A stretch of DNA of 64,000 nucleotides, from positions 14,578,001 through 14,642,000 of the forward strand of contig BRKX01000011.1 of assembly GCA_026008535.1 (NCBI GenBank), read 5' to 3'. The notes below the pieces were generated by a model. The model worked only from the letters and a program-made list of their open reading frames with translations. It was not told where the DNA came from and did no database searches. The DNA is from Perilla frutescens. Its lineage: Eukaryota; Streptophyta; Magnoliopsida; Lamiales; Lamiaceae. The translations under genes and the position numbers were made by a program. Below, one piece after another: positions 1 to 9,979 of this stretch (positions are counted from its first letter, which is position 1; each line of letters begins with the position of its first letter).

Positions 1-1789
1 CAGAACTGCCAAGGAGATATGGGACTTTCTTGCTGATATGTGCAAAGAGTCCAAAGCCATCAAAAGAAACAAGCTCCAACTAGCAGTGGACAAATAAGAG
101 TCCTTCAAGATGCACTCATATAAAACCGTCTCTAACCTTGAAATAAGATTTCTAGGCATCATTAGTGAAATGAATAATCTGGGAAGAACGTATCCCAATA
201 GAGAGATGAACTCCAAAATTTTGAACAATCTCACAGAAGAATGAGATATGAAGGTAATTGCTACAAAAGAGTCAAGAGACTTGAACAAGATCACCCAAGA
301 TAACTCTTCGGTTCTCTTAAGGCTCACGAGTATAGCTTAAACAAAAAAAAGAGAGGCATCCACATCAACATCAGTCCAGGGTAGCCTTCTACGGTGAAAG
401 AAATCAGTTTGGAGAAACTTGAGGAAGAAATGTCTTCCAGCCAAGAAGTTCTCAAGCCAGAGAACAACCAGGAGGCTCAACTGATCGAAGAAGAGAAGCA
501 GCGGAGAAGAAGGAGAGCGTGACTGAAGATATCAATGATCAAATCCAGTCAGTTGTTAAGCTGCTAGAAAAGCTCAAAAGGATCAGAGATCAGCCATCAG
601 TTATGCTTCAAACTGATGAAGAGCCCAGAGACGAGAGAAACCAACCGTCTGTTGAACAATCCAGGGCAACCAGCAGAAGCATAGGAGAATGCTTCCATTA
701 CCACAAGCAAGGACACTACAGATTTGAGTGTCTAGAGCTCCCTGAAGACAAAAAGGCCAAGGTGAAGGGAAGTTTTTTCAAAAGAAAAGCTATGATGGCC
801 AACACAGAGAATGCCATGCTGGATGACTCAGATTATCCATTAGGAATCGACTCCAACAGCTACAGCTCTAAAGATGAGGCATTGTTTTACCTCATGGTTG
901 ACAACGAAGAAGAGGTTAGCACATGTGATTCCTTAACCTCTTTTTATCACATTCATGAAACTTCTATTTCTAGCAATGAAATAAATGAACAATTAAGATT
1001 GCTAGAAGATCAGTTAGCTGCTATATCAAGTATGTGTCTAAAACTAAAGGAAGAAAATGATTACCTAAGAGATGAGGTCAAAAGACTGAGAAGTGATCAT
1101 GACAGAATTGAATCACTTGAAGCTCAGTCAGTTGAATGTGAGAAGTTAAAGCTCAAGTTTGATGAGCTAAGAGCTGAGAATGAGAGGCTCATACAGGAGA
1201 TCCAGGAGAGAGAGAGGAGATATCTCTCAAATTCAGAAAGGGATCTCAAACTTTTGATGAGATTCTAAGCTATCAAAGAATTGAAACTGGTAGTTCAGGG
1301 TTAGGATACAACAGGTACACTGCCACTGAAAAAGGAAAGACAGTTATTCAAACTAGTCAAGAAGGAACTCTTCCTGGTTTTATCAGAGCTGCACCAACCC
1401 AACCAGTTGAAGAGACCAAAAGCGAGGGAACTGAGAACATCCCTACAAATCAGCCGAAGCAGTCCAACCAATCCTCACTACTGAAAGGCTCAGTTCAGCC
1501 ATCAGTTCAGCAGAGGAAGCTATCTCAAAGAAGGTCACAAGTTCAAAATAGGGAGTCCGTCGATCATCAGAGGCCACCAGCTTAACAACAGAGGTCGTCA
1601 GTTCCGTCAAGGCCTCCAGTTCATCAGAAACAGTCAGTGCAACAGAAGTCACTAGTTTTTTGAAGGCCCAAAGCTCAGAACAGGCCAATGGTGAACAGAA
1701 CTGACCGACCAATTGGAGTAAGGAGAAATACTGAGTTTGAACCGCAGTCTCATCAAGATAGGACATCAGTTCAGGAGAGAACTGCTCAG
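1..1789 (+). pseudogene. gag: Ty1/copia (Sirevirus-like) gag, 5' part, degenerate
   Basis: Capsid gene of a Ty1/copia retrotransposon, already running at the left window edge. Near the edge the frame starting at base 2 reads as the usual copia gag (TAKEIWDFLADMCKESKAIK), broken by stops and frameshifts. An open stretch of 249 codons lies at 519-1268. It holds a CCHC zinc knuckle at 690-731 whose second Cys is Tyr (C-x2-Y-x4-H-x4-C), so RNA binding is probably lost. It ends in a charged coiled-coil-like region at about residues 150-245. The frame continues beyond the solo LTR at 1790-3471. The Sirevirus lineage is inferred from the gag layout and the pol motifs further on. No 5' LTR lies inside the window. 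Confidence 0.8.
1785..1789. repeat. Left target-site duplication CTCAG
   Basis: CTCAG directly precedes the solo LTR that starts TGTTTAG at 1790. The identical CTCAG follows its end at 3472-3476. A perfect 5-bp duplication proves both edges of the insertion. Confidence 0.95.
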
Positions 1790-3471
1790 TGTTTAGTGTC
1801 TAATTGTGTCATTTTAATTTATTTATTTTATTGTGTTTAGTATTTATTTTGTTTAATTTTATTTTGATATGTGTTGATTTTATGTGTTTATTTGCGTTTA
1901 TTGTTCTAATGGTGGATTATGACAAGTATTGCAAAGCTTGAGCTTTTAATCATAAAAGCAGGTATTTTACGGCAATTAGGTGACAAGTGCAAATTGAATA
2001 ATCGAGCTGGATTGTTTAAATAGGAAGATCGAAGATTCTTAAAGAAATTGAGAAAAAGCACCCGCGCGGGCGGGCATCAAAATACCGAGAGCCCCACGCC
2101 CCCGCCGGCACATCGCCCCCACGGCACCCCTGCCCCCCGCGACGGCCCCTGCCCCCACGGCACCAGCCCCCGCGGCGCTCAACGCCCCCGCGGCGCTCAC
2201 CCTGCCCCAGCGGCGCCGCACCCCGTCGCCGCGCGGGGTGCCTCCCTCTCCCTCTCGGGTCCAGTTTTTCTTCCCGTTTTCTGTGTGCGACTCACTCGTC
2301 TGTATTTCATTCCTCCTCTGTTATGATTTAAATCTTGGATGATTTGGTAATTTTTTAATTGCTAAGATCTATAGGTTATTATTTCCTAAATCCCGAGAGT
2401 TGGACTTTTGCTCCCAAAAATCTCCACACAAATCTCTGCATTAATGGATCCCTTACCATCAGCTCACATCACCTTTCCTCTCTCTTACCACCATACCTAT
2501 CTATCATATCTCTCTCTCTCTCTCCAACATATCTCTCTTCTCTCTCATATCTCTTGGAGATTTTTAGGGGGATTGATCATTCATTCCATACACACACACC
2601 ACTTCATCTTCTCCACCACTCTACCTCAATTCTCTCTATACACACACTACACACACTAAATCTCTACACCACTTTCTCTCCATTTTCACCATCACCACCT
2701 TCACAAAAGAGAAGAGGAGAAAAGGAAGAAGAAGGGAACCAAGCCAAGCAAGAAGAAGAGAAGACGAGATGGAACCAACATCGAGCCATCCGCGGAGGCT
2801 ACACTCGATTTGGTTTTTGATCTATGCTTGTTCTTGTTGATTGTTGTTGTTGGAATCATGCTTTTTCATGTTTAGGTACTTGATCACTACTTGAACATTG
2901 ATAGGATTTAGAGGAGTCTTGATTGTGAATCTAAATCCGGAAATTGGTTCCTTCGACGTTAGGTGGATGGGGTTCCTAAGCCTAATATGTTAATCTTGCT
3001 TGTATGATATAGCTAAGAGAGGTTTAATGAATAGACTGTGACAGGAATTGAAGTTAAACTAATCGGAAGGGTCTATTATATTTGTGAGAGTAGCATATCA
3101 ACTTGAATAAAGCATAGTGATAAAACCATTGAGAGAATCTACACCCTAATACCTCAATCAAACTTATTTCCTCTAATCTTGATTTAATTTGTGTTTTTGC
3201 ATTTAATTGTCTTGCTTAATTGTCTATTTTGAATTCCTAGCATAATCATCATCAAGCCCCCTTGTTAGAATGTTTAGATTTTATTTTAGTTGTTTTGTTG
3301 AAAGCATGTGTAGCCTTTAGAGAATTCTTTTCTATAAAGTCTTCCTTGAGAGATCGACTCGGGTTAAGCTTATTGCTTCTATAATTGACCCCGTCCAATT
3401 GCGGGTTTGGTCCTAAGTAGTCGTCTAGAGAGCATAAACCGGAAATATAATTGTAAATTTGGACCCAATCA
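1790..3471 (+). mobile_element. Solo LTR, family S1, in copia gag
   Basis: A 1682-bp solo LTR starting TGTTTAGTGTC and ending GGACCCAATCA, flanked by the duplication CTCAG. There is no PBS, internal region or second LTR, so it is the product of LTR-LTR recombination. It aligns over most of its length with the inverted copy at 49760-51084: both share the start TGTTTAGTA/G and the motifs CTTGAGAGATCGACTCGGG and TTGACCCCGTCCA near the end. It includes a GC-rich island (about 2058-2240) and CT-rich microsatellite tracts (about 2500-2720). The open frames inside it (for example 2048-2326) are fortuitous. The parent superfamily is unknown, though the terminal motifs resemble Ty3/gypsy LTRs. Confidence 0.93.
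2058..2240. other. GC-rich island with short C-rich repeats inside solo LTR
   Basis: About 180 bp of very GC- and CpG-rich DNA in a strongly AT-rich window, made of imperfect repeats of blocks such as CCCCCGCGGCGCTCA and CCCCCACGGCACC. The inverted LTR copy has a GC island at the matching place (about 50690-50840), but the two islands do not align base by base. Confidence 0.85.
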
Positions 3472-4000
3472 CTCAGCCAGCCTATCCTCGAAGGCACCCA
3501 GCAAGTCAACCAAGGAGAGAAGTTAACTCAAGAAGAAACGTGCATACAAAGCTATATCAAGCACGTCAACATATTCAGTTCCCTCTGGAGAAATTCACTC
3601 TATCGGATCTTGCAACTCAGTATAGTGAGTACTTGGATTCAAGGGATGAATTAAGAATTAACTCTCACTATAAATGGTTTGCCAATTGGCCATATCACAA
3701 GAGCGATAGAGCTCATGGTGTTAAAAAGAATTGGCTACAGAGAAGAGCTAAACAAGCTCAAAATCAAAGAGTTATGATCAAAGTGATCTATCCTACTAAC
3801 TCTTGACGTAGGTACAAGTCAAATGACTCAGCTCAAAGGAGGAGAGCTGAAAAGAGAGTGAAACTGGTCAGACGATCAATGTCTGAAAACTCTCTACCTG
3901 CTATTAAGCCAAAAGTTTGGCAAATCTGGATCCCTAAAAACCTGATTAGCAAAGAAGGACCCGATATCATGCCGGTACCTAAAAACTAATCATCTCTCTT
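3472..4000 (+). pseudogene. gag: Copia gag 3' part, resumed after the solo LTR
   Basis: Begins with the right target duplication CTCAG (3472-3476) and continues the frame broken at 1789. It includes an open stretch to 3806 rich in Arg, Lys, Gln and Tyr, a basic low-complexity gag C-terminus, then a TGA stop. More basic residues follow up to about 3990 in shifted frames. Its catalytic neighbour, the protease, begins just downstream. Assignment rests on position between gag and protease rather than on a strong motif. Confidence 0.65.
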
Positions 4001-4019
4001 GCAAGAAAAGGGCATCCTA

Positions 4020-4600
4020 TCAAAGAAGAGGACCAAGGAGGTTTGGTATCTAGATAGTGGGTGATCAAAACACATGACGGAAGATAGAGAGGATCTAGAA
4101 GTATACAAGGAAGTGAAATGACCATTAGTCACATTCGGAGACAACTCCAGAAGTCGAACCATTAGAGAAGGGTTCGTGGTCAAAGGAAAGGTGGTAGTCA
4201 ATGGAGTCTCCCACGTGAAAGGACTGAAGCACAAACTGCTCAGCATCAGTCAATTATGTGACAATGGATATACCGTTGATTTCAGTCGAAGCTCATATGA
4301 CATCAAAGATAAGTCAACTGGAGCAACCCTCCTAACCAGAGTAAGGAGAGGCAACATGTATGTTGTTCACTGGTCAACTAGATATGGAAAAGCTTGCTTT
4401 CTCTCAAAGGGCTCAACAGAAGCAAGCTGGCTATGGCATCGATGACTCAATCATCTGAACTTCAGAACCATCAATCATCTAGCCAAGAAGGAGCTGGTAG
4501 ATGGACTTCCCAAGAAGATTTTCAAGAAAACTGGTGTCTGCGAACCATGCCAGAAAGGGAAGCAAGTGCGATCATCATTCAAGAATAGAAGTCATCCTCC
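4020..4600 (+). pseudogene. pol: Copia protease and GAG-pre-integrase zinc region, broken
   Basis: Aspartic protease segment: the frame at about 4050-4075 reads WYLDSG, a stop, then SKHMT. The family motif is DSGxSxHM, so the active-site Asp is kept but the next Cys codon is now TGA. It is followed by the typical segment ending HVKGLKHKLLSISQLCDNGY (4215-4275). Next comes the GAG-pre-integrase region, WLWHR-stop-LNHLNF near 4428-4465 and CEPCQKGK near 4540-4565, matching the HHCC zinc-binding half of copia integrase with one nonsense codon. The last part lies in another frame, so at least one indel is present. Confidence 0.8.
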
Positions 4601-4629
4601 AGGGACAACCGCTTCCCTCTAACTGCTAC

Positions 4630-5315
4630 ACATGGATCTGTTTAGGCCAGTCAGACCACCAACGTCTAAAGGAAAGAGATTCACTCTAGTAGTAGTCGAC
4701 GACTTCTCAAGATATACATGGGTAGAGTTTCTCAGAAGCAAGGATAAAACCTATACCGAGCTATCAACAATGATAAAGAGACTGCAAACTAAGAGAGAGA
4801 GATCAGTTCAACGAATTCGTTCAGATAATGGAACTGAACTCATCAACTAGTAGATCATCAATTTTCTTAGTTAACTGAGAATAACTCATGAGCACTCAGC
4901 TGCTAGAACTCCACAGCAAAATAGTGTTGCGGAAAGGAAGAATCACACACTCAAAGAAGCAGCTCGAGCAATGATAGCCGATGCCAACATAGCAGAAGGA
5001 TATTGGGCTGAGATAGTCAATATGGCGTACCACACTCAAAATAGAAGCGCCATTATCAGCGCACATGACAAGTCACCCTACGAGCTCTACAAGGGTCATA
5101 AGCCATCTATTTCATACTTCAAAGTATTTGGCTGCAAATGTTATATTCACAACAATGGCAAAAGTCAACTGAAGACTTTTAGTACCAAAGTTGATGAGGG
5201 AATATTTTTTAATTACAATTCCCCATACGCTCAAACTTATAGAGTGTTCAATAAGCGAACACTAGTTGTGAAAATAACTTGTCATGTTGTTTTTGATGAG
5301 TTTGCCAATGTGTAG
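4630..5315 (+). pseudogene. pol: Copia integrase core, broken
   Basis: The catalytic DDE triad is visible: Asp in MDLF at about 4632, Asp in IRSDNGTE at about 4820-4843, and Glu in NSVAERKNHT at about 4922-4950. Two stops follow IRSDNGTELIN at 4849-4854, and a frame change leads to the region of the third acidic residue. From 4971 an open stretch of 114 codons carries the family's conserved tail (YWAEIVNMAYHTQNR, then FKVFGCKCY) and ends at a TAG near 5315. The enzyme would have inserted element cDNA into chromosomes; this copy cannot make it. Confidence 0.85.
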
Positions 5316-5870
5316 AGGAGTAAGGAGGTACTCAATCCATCAGTTCAATTGCTACCTAGCAAAAATGATAACTCGCAGGACTATGTGGACCACACAGTTC
5401 TAGAAGAGTTTGAAGTTGGTCTAGAAGATGAAAGAAATATATCCAGTGCCAGACCAGCTGAGAGCATAGCTGAGGGCAATCAAGCCACTGGAGAAACTGA
5501 TCGTGTTGAGACCTTCAACCCCACAGCTGAAGTAGGGGGAAGAACTGATGAGGATGAATGGAAAACTGAAGATAAGACATCAGAGGATGTCGATGCAGAG
5601 GATCCAACTAAGAATCCAGCTGAGGAAAGCCTACCCAAATGGCTCAGGAGCCACCCAGCTGACAAGATTTTTGGAAATCCAAGAAGTCGAGTTCAGACCA
5701 GAAGTTCAACAGAGCATGCTCTGTTCACATGCTTTCTATCTCAAAGTGAACTGACAAACATAAATGAAGCTCTTGAAGATGTAGATTGGATAATCGCCAT
5801 GCAAGAAGAGCTAAACCAGTTCACAAAAAATGATGTGTAGTTTCTTGTTGATAGGCCAAAAACCAGAAAG
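5316..5870 (+). pseudogene. pol: Copia integrase-RT linker, acidic
   Basis: Open from 5349 to 5840 (163 codons). It is the acidic, low-complexity linker typical of copia pol between integrase and reverse transcriptase, followed by the start of the RT region (INEALEDVDWIIAMQEELNQF, then a stop in place of Trp within the family motif NDVW). Its composition is Glu/Asp/Thr-rich with no catalytic motif. Confidence 0.7.
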
Positions 5871-6200
5871 TCATCGGAACCAAGTGGGGTTTTCACAACA
5901 AACTAGATGAACAAGACGTAATCACAAGGAACAAAGTAAGACTGATAGCCAAAGGATACTCTCAAAGTAAAGGAATCGACTTTGATGAGACATTTGCACC
6001 AATTGCAAGATTGGAAGCTATTAGATTGTTCCTCGCCTATGCGGCTCACAATAACTTCACGGTCTATCAAATGGATCTGAAAAGTGCTTTTCTATAAGAG
6101 TTCCAAGTGAAGTAGCTCCAAGATGGGATATTCATCAGTCAAGCCAAGTATACAAAAGAGCTAGTCAAGAAGTTTCGAACTGAAAGGGAAAAACTATTAA
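5850..6200 (+). pseudogene. pol: Copia reverse transcriptase with the palm core deleted
   Basis: The N-terminal RT motifs are present (KWGFHNKLDEQ near 5883-5915; VRLIAKGYSQ near 5937-5965; ARLEAIRLFLAYAA near 6005-6047; QMDLKSAFL at about 6068-6095). The next codons are a stop and then EFQVK-stop-LQDGIFISQAKY, which in intact relatives lies far downstream. The intervening fingers/palm region with the YVDD catalytic motif is missing, so an internal deletion has its junction near 6094-6100. Confidence 0.82.
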
Positions 6201-6207
6201 GATCCCC

Positions 6208-6890
6208 ATGAATACATCAGTTCAACTGACTCTCGATGAAGAAGGAGAATCAGTTAGCCAAACTCAATACAGAGGCATCATCGGTTCGCTTATCTATCTA
6301 ACTGCTAGTCGACCAGATATTTCATATCCAGTTGGCTTATGTGCACGCTTCCAAGCTAACCCAAAGAAGAGTCATCTCGAAGTAGCAAAGAGGATCATCA
6401 AATACCTCAAAGGAACCATAAATCTTGGATTATTATATCCCAGAGATGATAGCTTGAGTCTAACTGGCTATTCAGACTCAAACTTTAGTGGATGCAAGAT
6501 TGATCGGAAGAGTACCAGTGGAACATGTCAGTTTCTTGGTCACAAACTGATATCCTGGTTCAGTAAGAAGCAACACTCAGTTGCAACATCGACAATTGAA
6601 GCAGAGTATGTAGCTGCTGGAAGCTGTTGTGCAAAGATACTCTGGATGAAGCATCAGTTGAAGGATTACAAGGTCAAAACTGACGAAGTACCTATCTTCT
6701 GCGACAACAATAGTGCCATTGCTATTTCTCAGAATCCAGTTTTGCATTCAAGAACAAAGCATATTGACATCAAGCACCACTTCATCAGAGATCACATTGA
6801 AAAGTAGGACATATGCATCTAATATGTTAACACGGAGAAGCATATAACTGACATCTTTACAAAGCCATTGCTAGAGGCAAAATTCGTAGA
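6208..6890 (+). pseudogene. pol: Copia RNase H, 3' end of pol
   Basis: Open for 199 codons (6208-6807). It begins with the segment preceding RNase H (TQYRGIIGSLIYLTASRPDI). The RNase H acidic residues are visible as GYSDSNFSG, TSTIEAEY and FCDNNSAIA, followed by the conserved SRTKHIDIKHHFIRD. A TAG at 6805-6807 truncates it; the usual end, ITDIFTKPL, can be read at about 6847-6873. The RNase H part is the best conserved piece of this copia and still looks catalytically complete. Confidence 0.87.
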
Positions 6891-7385
6891 GCTATATTCA
6901 ATTGGGGCTATTGGAACTAGCTTCAAAAGATGAAGATGATCAAGAAAATGGGAGAATGCAAAGAGCAATCCCAACCGATAAGAAAAAGAGAGCAGAAGCT
7001 AAAAGTGAACCAAAAGGTGCATCAGTTCAGTCAGGAAAAGAAGCCAAAACGGCTCAAGCCATCAGTTCAGACAAAAAGTAAGCTGAAAAGTTTGCAAACT
7101 GATGAGAAGCATGGAAGCTGAGAAATCAAAAGGGCCAGAACCGATCAAATGCTCAATCAATTCACAATGGAGAAAGCAGCTCGTGGTTAGCTGAACTGAA
7201 AGGAGAGCTGGAAGCCATCTTAACAAAAGGAAGAACTGAACTGAAAATATCTTAGTTGAGGTCGATCATGCCAATTAAAAATTGCTAGATGTAGCTGAAT
7301 CATCTAATGACGTCAACAGCTCAAAGCCACGTGGAAGCATCAGAGAGAGAGATTTGAACAAATAAGTTTGAATTTACCTTGCTTA
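6890..7385 (+). other. Copia 3' untranslated region or possible LTR with CAGTTCA-rich and ACGT motifs
   Basis: No coding gene is supported here. The stretch is rich in CAGTTCA/TGAACTG words. It contains the palindrome TGACGTCA (7308-7315) and a G-box CCACGTGG (7327-7334). It could be the copia 3' internal region or part of its 3' LTR, but a matching left LTR is outside the window, so no LTR edges are claimed. Confidence 0.4.
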
Positions 7386-7434
7386 GTGGAATGGTAAAAT
7401 GACGTGTCACACTATTTTACCGTTGGATTCCACT
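7386..7434. promoter_or_regulatory. Imperfect palindrome with ACGT core upstream of ORF unit 1
   Basis: GTGGAAT plus GGTAAAAT (7386-7400) pairs with ATTTTACC (7414-7421) and ATTCCAC (7427-7433). The loop holds GACGTGTCAC, an ACGT-type bZIP or ABRE-like core. A TATA-like CATAAATAA lies at about 7573 and the first ATG of unit 1 at 7690. The regulatory role is inferred. Confidence 0.5.
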
Positions 7435-7689
7435 TCTTCTCTCCTTACTCACATCTAACGAATTAATTTTAGAAGAGGAGGTGATTTATCAGCCAACCCT
7501 TTCACTTCAAATCCAATCCTCTGATTCACTGAAATTGAATGTCTTTAATCGTTAGATGCGCGCCAACTTCTCATAAATAAGTCAGCTGAAAAACCCCAAA
7601 TCCAAAGTTGAACCCTAGCTGCTGATTCATCTCTCAAAAACTGCCAATAATCTGCCAAAAATCCTTCAAGCCAGTAAAATTTCCAAACA

Positions 7690-8873
7690 ATGGCTCAAGC
7701 TTCTAAATGAACTTCTCAGAAGATTTACAATTTCAGATTAACCGGAGAGGATTCGTCAACATTCTGCAACAAGCTCTACAGAGATAAGTTCTTTGAACCG
7801 ACTATGTTCATTCGCAACTGCAACAACTCAGCGCTCAGTAGAGAGATCATCTCAAAGCTGTATCAATCGAATCTGAAAACCTTCATGGAAGTTGCTCCAA
7901 GGAAGGTATATCCAGAAGCAGTTACGAAATTCTATCTTAATGCCAGAAGCTTAAATGAATCAAGTAAAATATTAACTATAGTCTGAGGATGACAGTTCAT
8001 TATCACTGCTCAAATTCTTGGAGAAGTGTTCAAGCTACCAGCCAGAGGTCAAATTCTTCATGACACTGAGGTTGATATGAGAAGGACGTATCAACTATGG
8101 AGAAGATAAGGCTTAAGAGAAGCCTACAAGAACAACCACTTCATCTCAAGATTCAAAGATGAATATCAAATGCTGACATCAATTGTGGTCAAGATGATTA
8201 TTGGGACTACTGATACTCACTCAGAGATGTCTAAGCTAAAGTACAAGGCTTGTGTCGCTATCGATGATCAACTAGACATCAGCTGGGCTCAACACTTTTT
8301 TAGTCTAATCAAGAAGTTCATCTTACTCATTCAAGAAAGGAAGAGTGAGAATACATTTCCACAAAGCATCTGCTATCTCAACAGAGTCAGTTTGTTCCTG
8401 AAAAGGAGATTTCCGGAGCTGATGGCTGAAGAAACAAACTACTCACCAATGAATAGAAGAGACTTTATTCAAACTCCTACTCTGTCTGTTAAAATTGAAA
8501 AAGCTAGAGCAGCTGAGCCAATACAGCTCAAGAAAAAGATCGCAGTTGTGGAAGGAAGAGGAAAACAACTGGCAATTGAGACAACAAGGAACGAATCCTC
8601 AGACTCTGATGAATATTTTATAGACTTAGATCAAGTAGCTGAAGCTGAAGTTCGGGCAGCTGCGACTGGAGCTGGAACAAGCACGTCTACTAGAGCAAGG
8701 GCATCAACTGACCAATTAAGAACAACCTTGATTTAGTTAAATGTTGAAGATGAAGAAATACCAATCGCCAGATTAGCTCTAAGGAAGAAACTAGCTCACC
8801 AAAAGAAGAAAAGAAGTGTCAAGATAACCAAGAGAAAAAAGGTCAGTCCAGTTGAGGATCAGTATCCAACCGT
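7690..8873 (+). pseudogene. ORF unit 1, N-terminal half (plant transposon-protein-like)
   Basis: First of three tandem related units. It starts at ATG 7690 after a pyrimidine- and A-rich leader, and reads through stops near 7708, 7984, 7990 and 8107. The longest open piece is 8170-8736 (188 aa). Similarity to units 2 and 3 is visible by eye: YNFRL..KLYRDKF, then PEAVTKFY, an ILGEVFKLP-like helix, and ISWAQHFFSLIKKFIL matching VDWASYVLSQL in unit 3. The fold resembles the plant 'putative plant transposon protein' family (Pfam Transposase_32, from memory). The tail is basic (KKKRSVKITKRKK). It is cut at 8873 by the CRM-like element and resumes at 15396. No catalytic residues can be assigned. 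Confidence 0.6.
8869..8873. repeat. Left target-site duplication ACCGT
   Basis: ACCGT precedes the gypsy LTR start TGATGTGATCC at 8874 and is repeated exactly at 15396-15400 after the right LTR end. Confidence 0.95.
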
Positions 8874-9753
8874 TGATGTGATCCTCACCAACATACGACA
8901 AAGATAACAGATGTTTTATCCAGGATTTGTAGCAGATTCCGCGAAATAGATGGATGGATCCAAACCCTAGTCTCTCAATGATGTCAAACCTCGAACACAT
9001 TGTAGTCGAGACCCTCGAACAATTGGAAATAGGAACTTGGATTGTTGTGATGACGCCACAAATGGGGATGCAAATCCGTTTGATAAGTCGATTTGAATCT
9101 GACGCTGTGTTGTGAAACTCGAATAACTCTCTTAGAGAGAAAAGTGAAAACTCACGTTAAAATTAATAATATCAAAGTTGTGTCCTAAATAATGAGAATA
9201 CAAAGCCTTATATAGTTGGTCCAAAATAAACCAAGCCCTAATTTAATATCCCACTTAAACTAGGAAATAAATCATAAAGAATCGTGCAATTCCGGACACG
9301 CTCAGATGGGCGTGACACGAGGTCAGTCGCGCTCCGGGTCATGTTGTAGATCACGCTCACTCCAAAGCAAAACAGGTTGCGGGTGCAACCTGCTCATTCG
9401 CACCTCGGGTCGCACTGTAGGTCGCGCTCGTGCCAAAGCCAAACGGGTCGCGGGCGCGAACGGGTCCACTCGCACATCCACTCGTGCTGTAGCTCGCATC
9501 CAATGACACGACCGGCTGCTCGTATCCTGGCTTGTGCTGTAGCTCGTGCCAGCATGTTCCGCAGCTCGAGATCACTGTCCTTCACTTAGGCTCGGGTTCT
9601 TCTCCCTCCATGGGTCGCTTGGCTGACTCTTGATTCCAGACCTCTCGCATGAATCCATTGAGGCTCTCCTTGAACCTCTTAGCTCTTGCTCGCATTACAG
9701 GTCCTTCCGGTACTTTGATTGGATCGGACATCTCATTAGCTCGGGTCGTATCA
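8874..9753 (-). repeat. 3' LTR of the CRM-like element (880 bp)
   Basis: In element sense it runs from TGATACGACCCGAG (9753 end) to ACATCA (8874 end). It contains a TATA box (TATATAA on the minus strand, 9208-9214) and about 70-bp GC-rich tandem units (9337-9560). It also contains the final part of the integrase frame. The other LTR of the element (14918-15395) lacks about 400 bp of this sequence. Confidence 0.92.
9337..9560. repeat. GC-rich tandem repeat, about 71-bp unit, inside LTR
   Basis: Units starting GGTCATGTTGTAG (9337) and GGTCGCACTGTAG (9408) are followed by shorter partial copies sharing GTGCTGTAGCTCG. Frames here in both directions (9306-9589) are composition artefacts. Confidence 0.8.
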
Positions 9754-9971
9754 TTCCCCTCCTCTTGAAAAAGATTTATCCTTAAATCCAGCTCATCACC
9801 TACATCAAAAGGACTTAAATCATCAACATTAAATGAAGAACTCACTTTATACTCACCTGGGAAGTCTAACTTGTATGCGTTGTCACTGATGCGCTCCACA
9901 ACTTGGAATGGTCCATCTCCTCTAGGAAGTAACTTAGAACGCCTTTGAACTGGAAATCTTTCCTTCCACAT
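9582..9971 (-). pseudogene. pol: Gypsy integrase C-terminus running into the LTR
   Basis: 129 codons. It holds the integrase C-terminal barrel-like segment (LLPRGDGPFQVVERISDNAYKLD near residues 15-37), then FNVDDLSPFD. After that, DLRINLFQEEGND straddles the PPT and LTR border at 9753, and the frame continues about 57 residues inside the LTR, with PIKVPEGPVMRARAKRF. Such a basic tail replacing a chromodomain is what I recall as the CR motif of CRM elements, thought to target centromeric chromatin; the function is inferred from the family. The frame is separated from the upstream integrase by stops and shifts near 9975-10130. Confidence 0.8.
9754..9768 (-). other. Polypurine tract of the CRM-like element
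   Basis: On the minus strand CAAGAGGAGGGGAA directly abuts the LTR start TGATACGACC. It is the plus-strand primer of reverse transcription. The same AAGAGGAGGGGAA tract adjoins the LTR in the gag-only element at 38187. Confidence 0.85.
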
Positions 9972-9979
9972 ATGTAGCT

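Noticed and set aside
2039..2326. Open frames on both strands rich in Pro, Ala, Gly and Arg
   Set aside because: They lie in the GC island of a solo LTR and come from low stop-codon frequency in GC-rich repeats; no homology or leader.
6890..7690. Right LTR of the copia element
   Set aside because: Plausible by position, but the left LTR is outside the window and no TG...CA pair with a duplication could be fixed.
9306..9589. Four frames in both directions with repeated Arg/Ser/Cys
   Set aside because: They are GC-rich tandem repeats in the gypsy LTR, not a gene.
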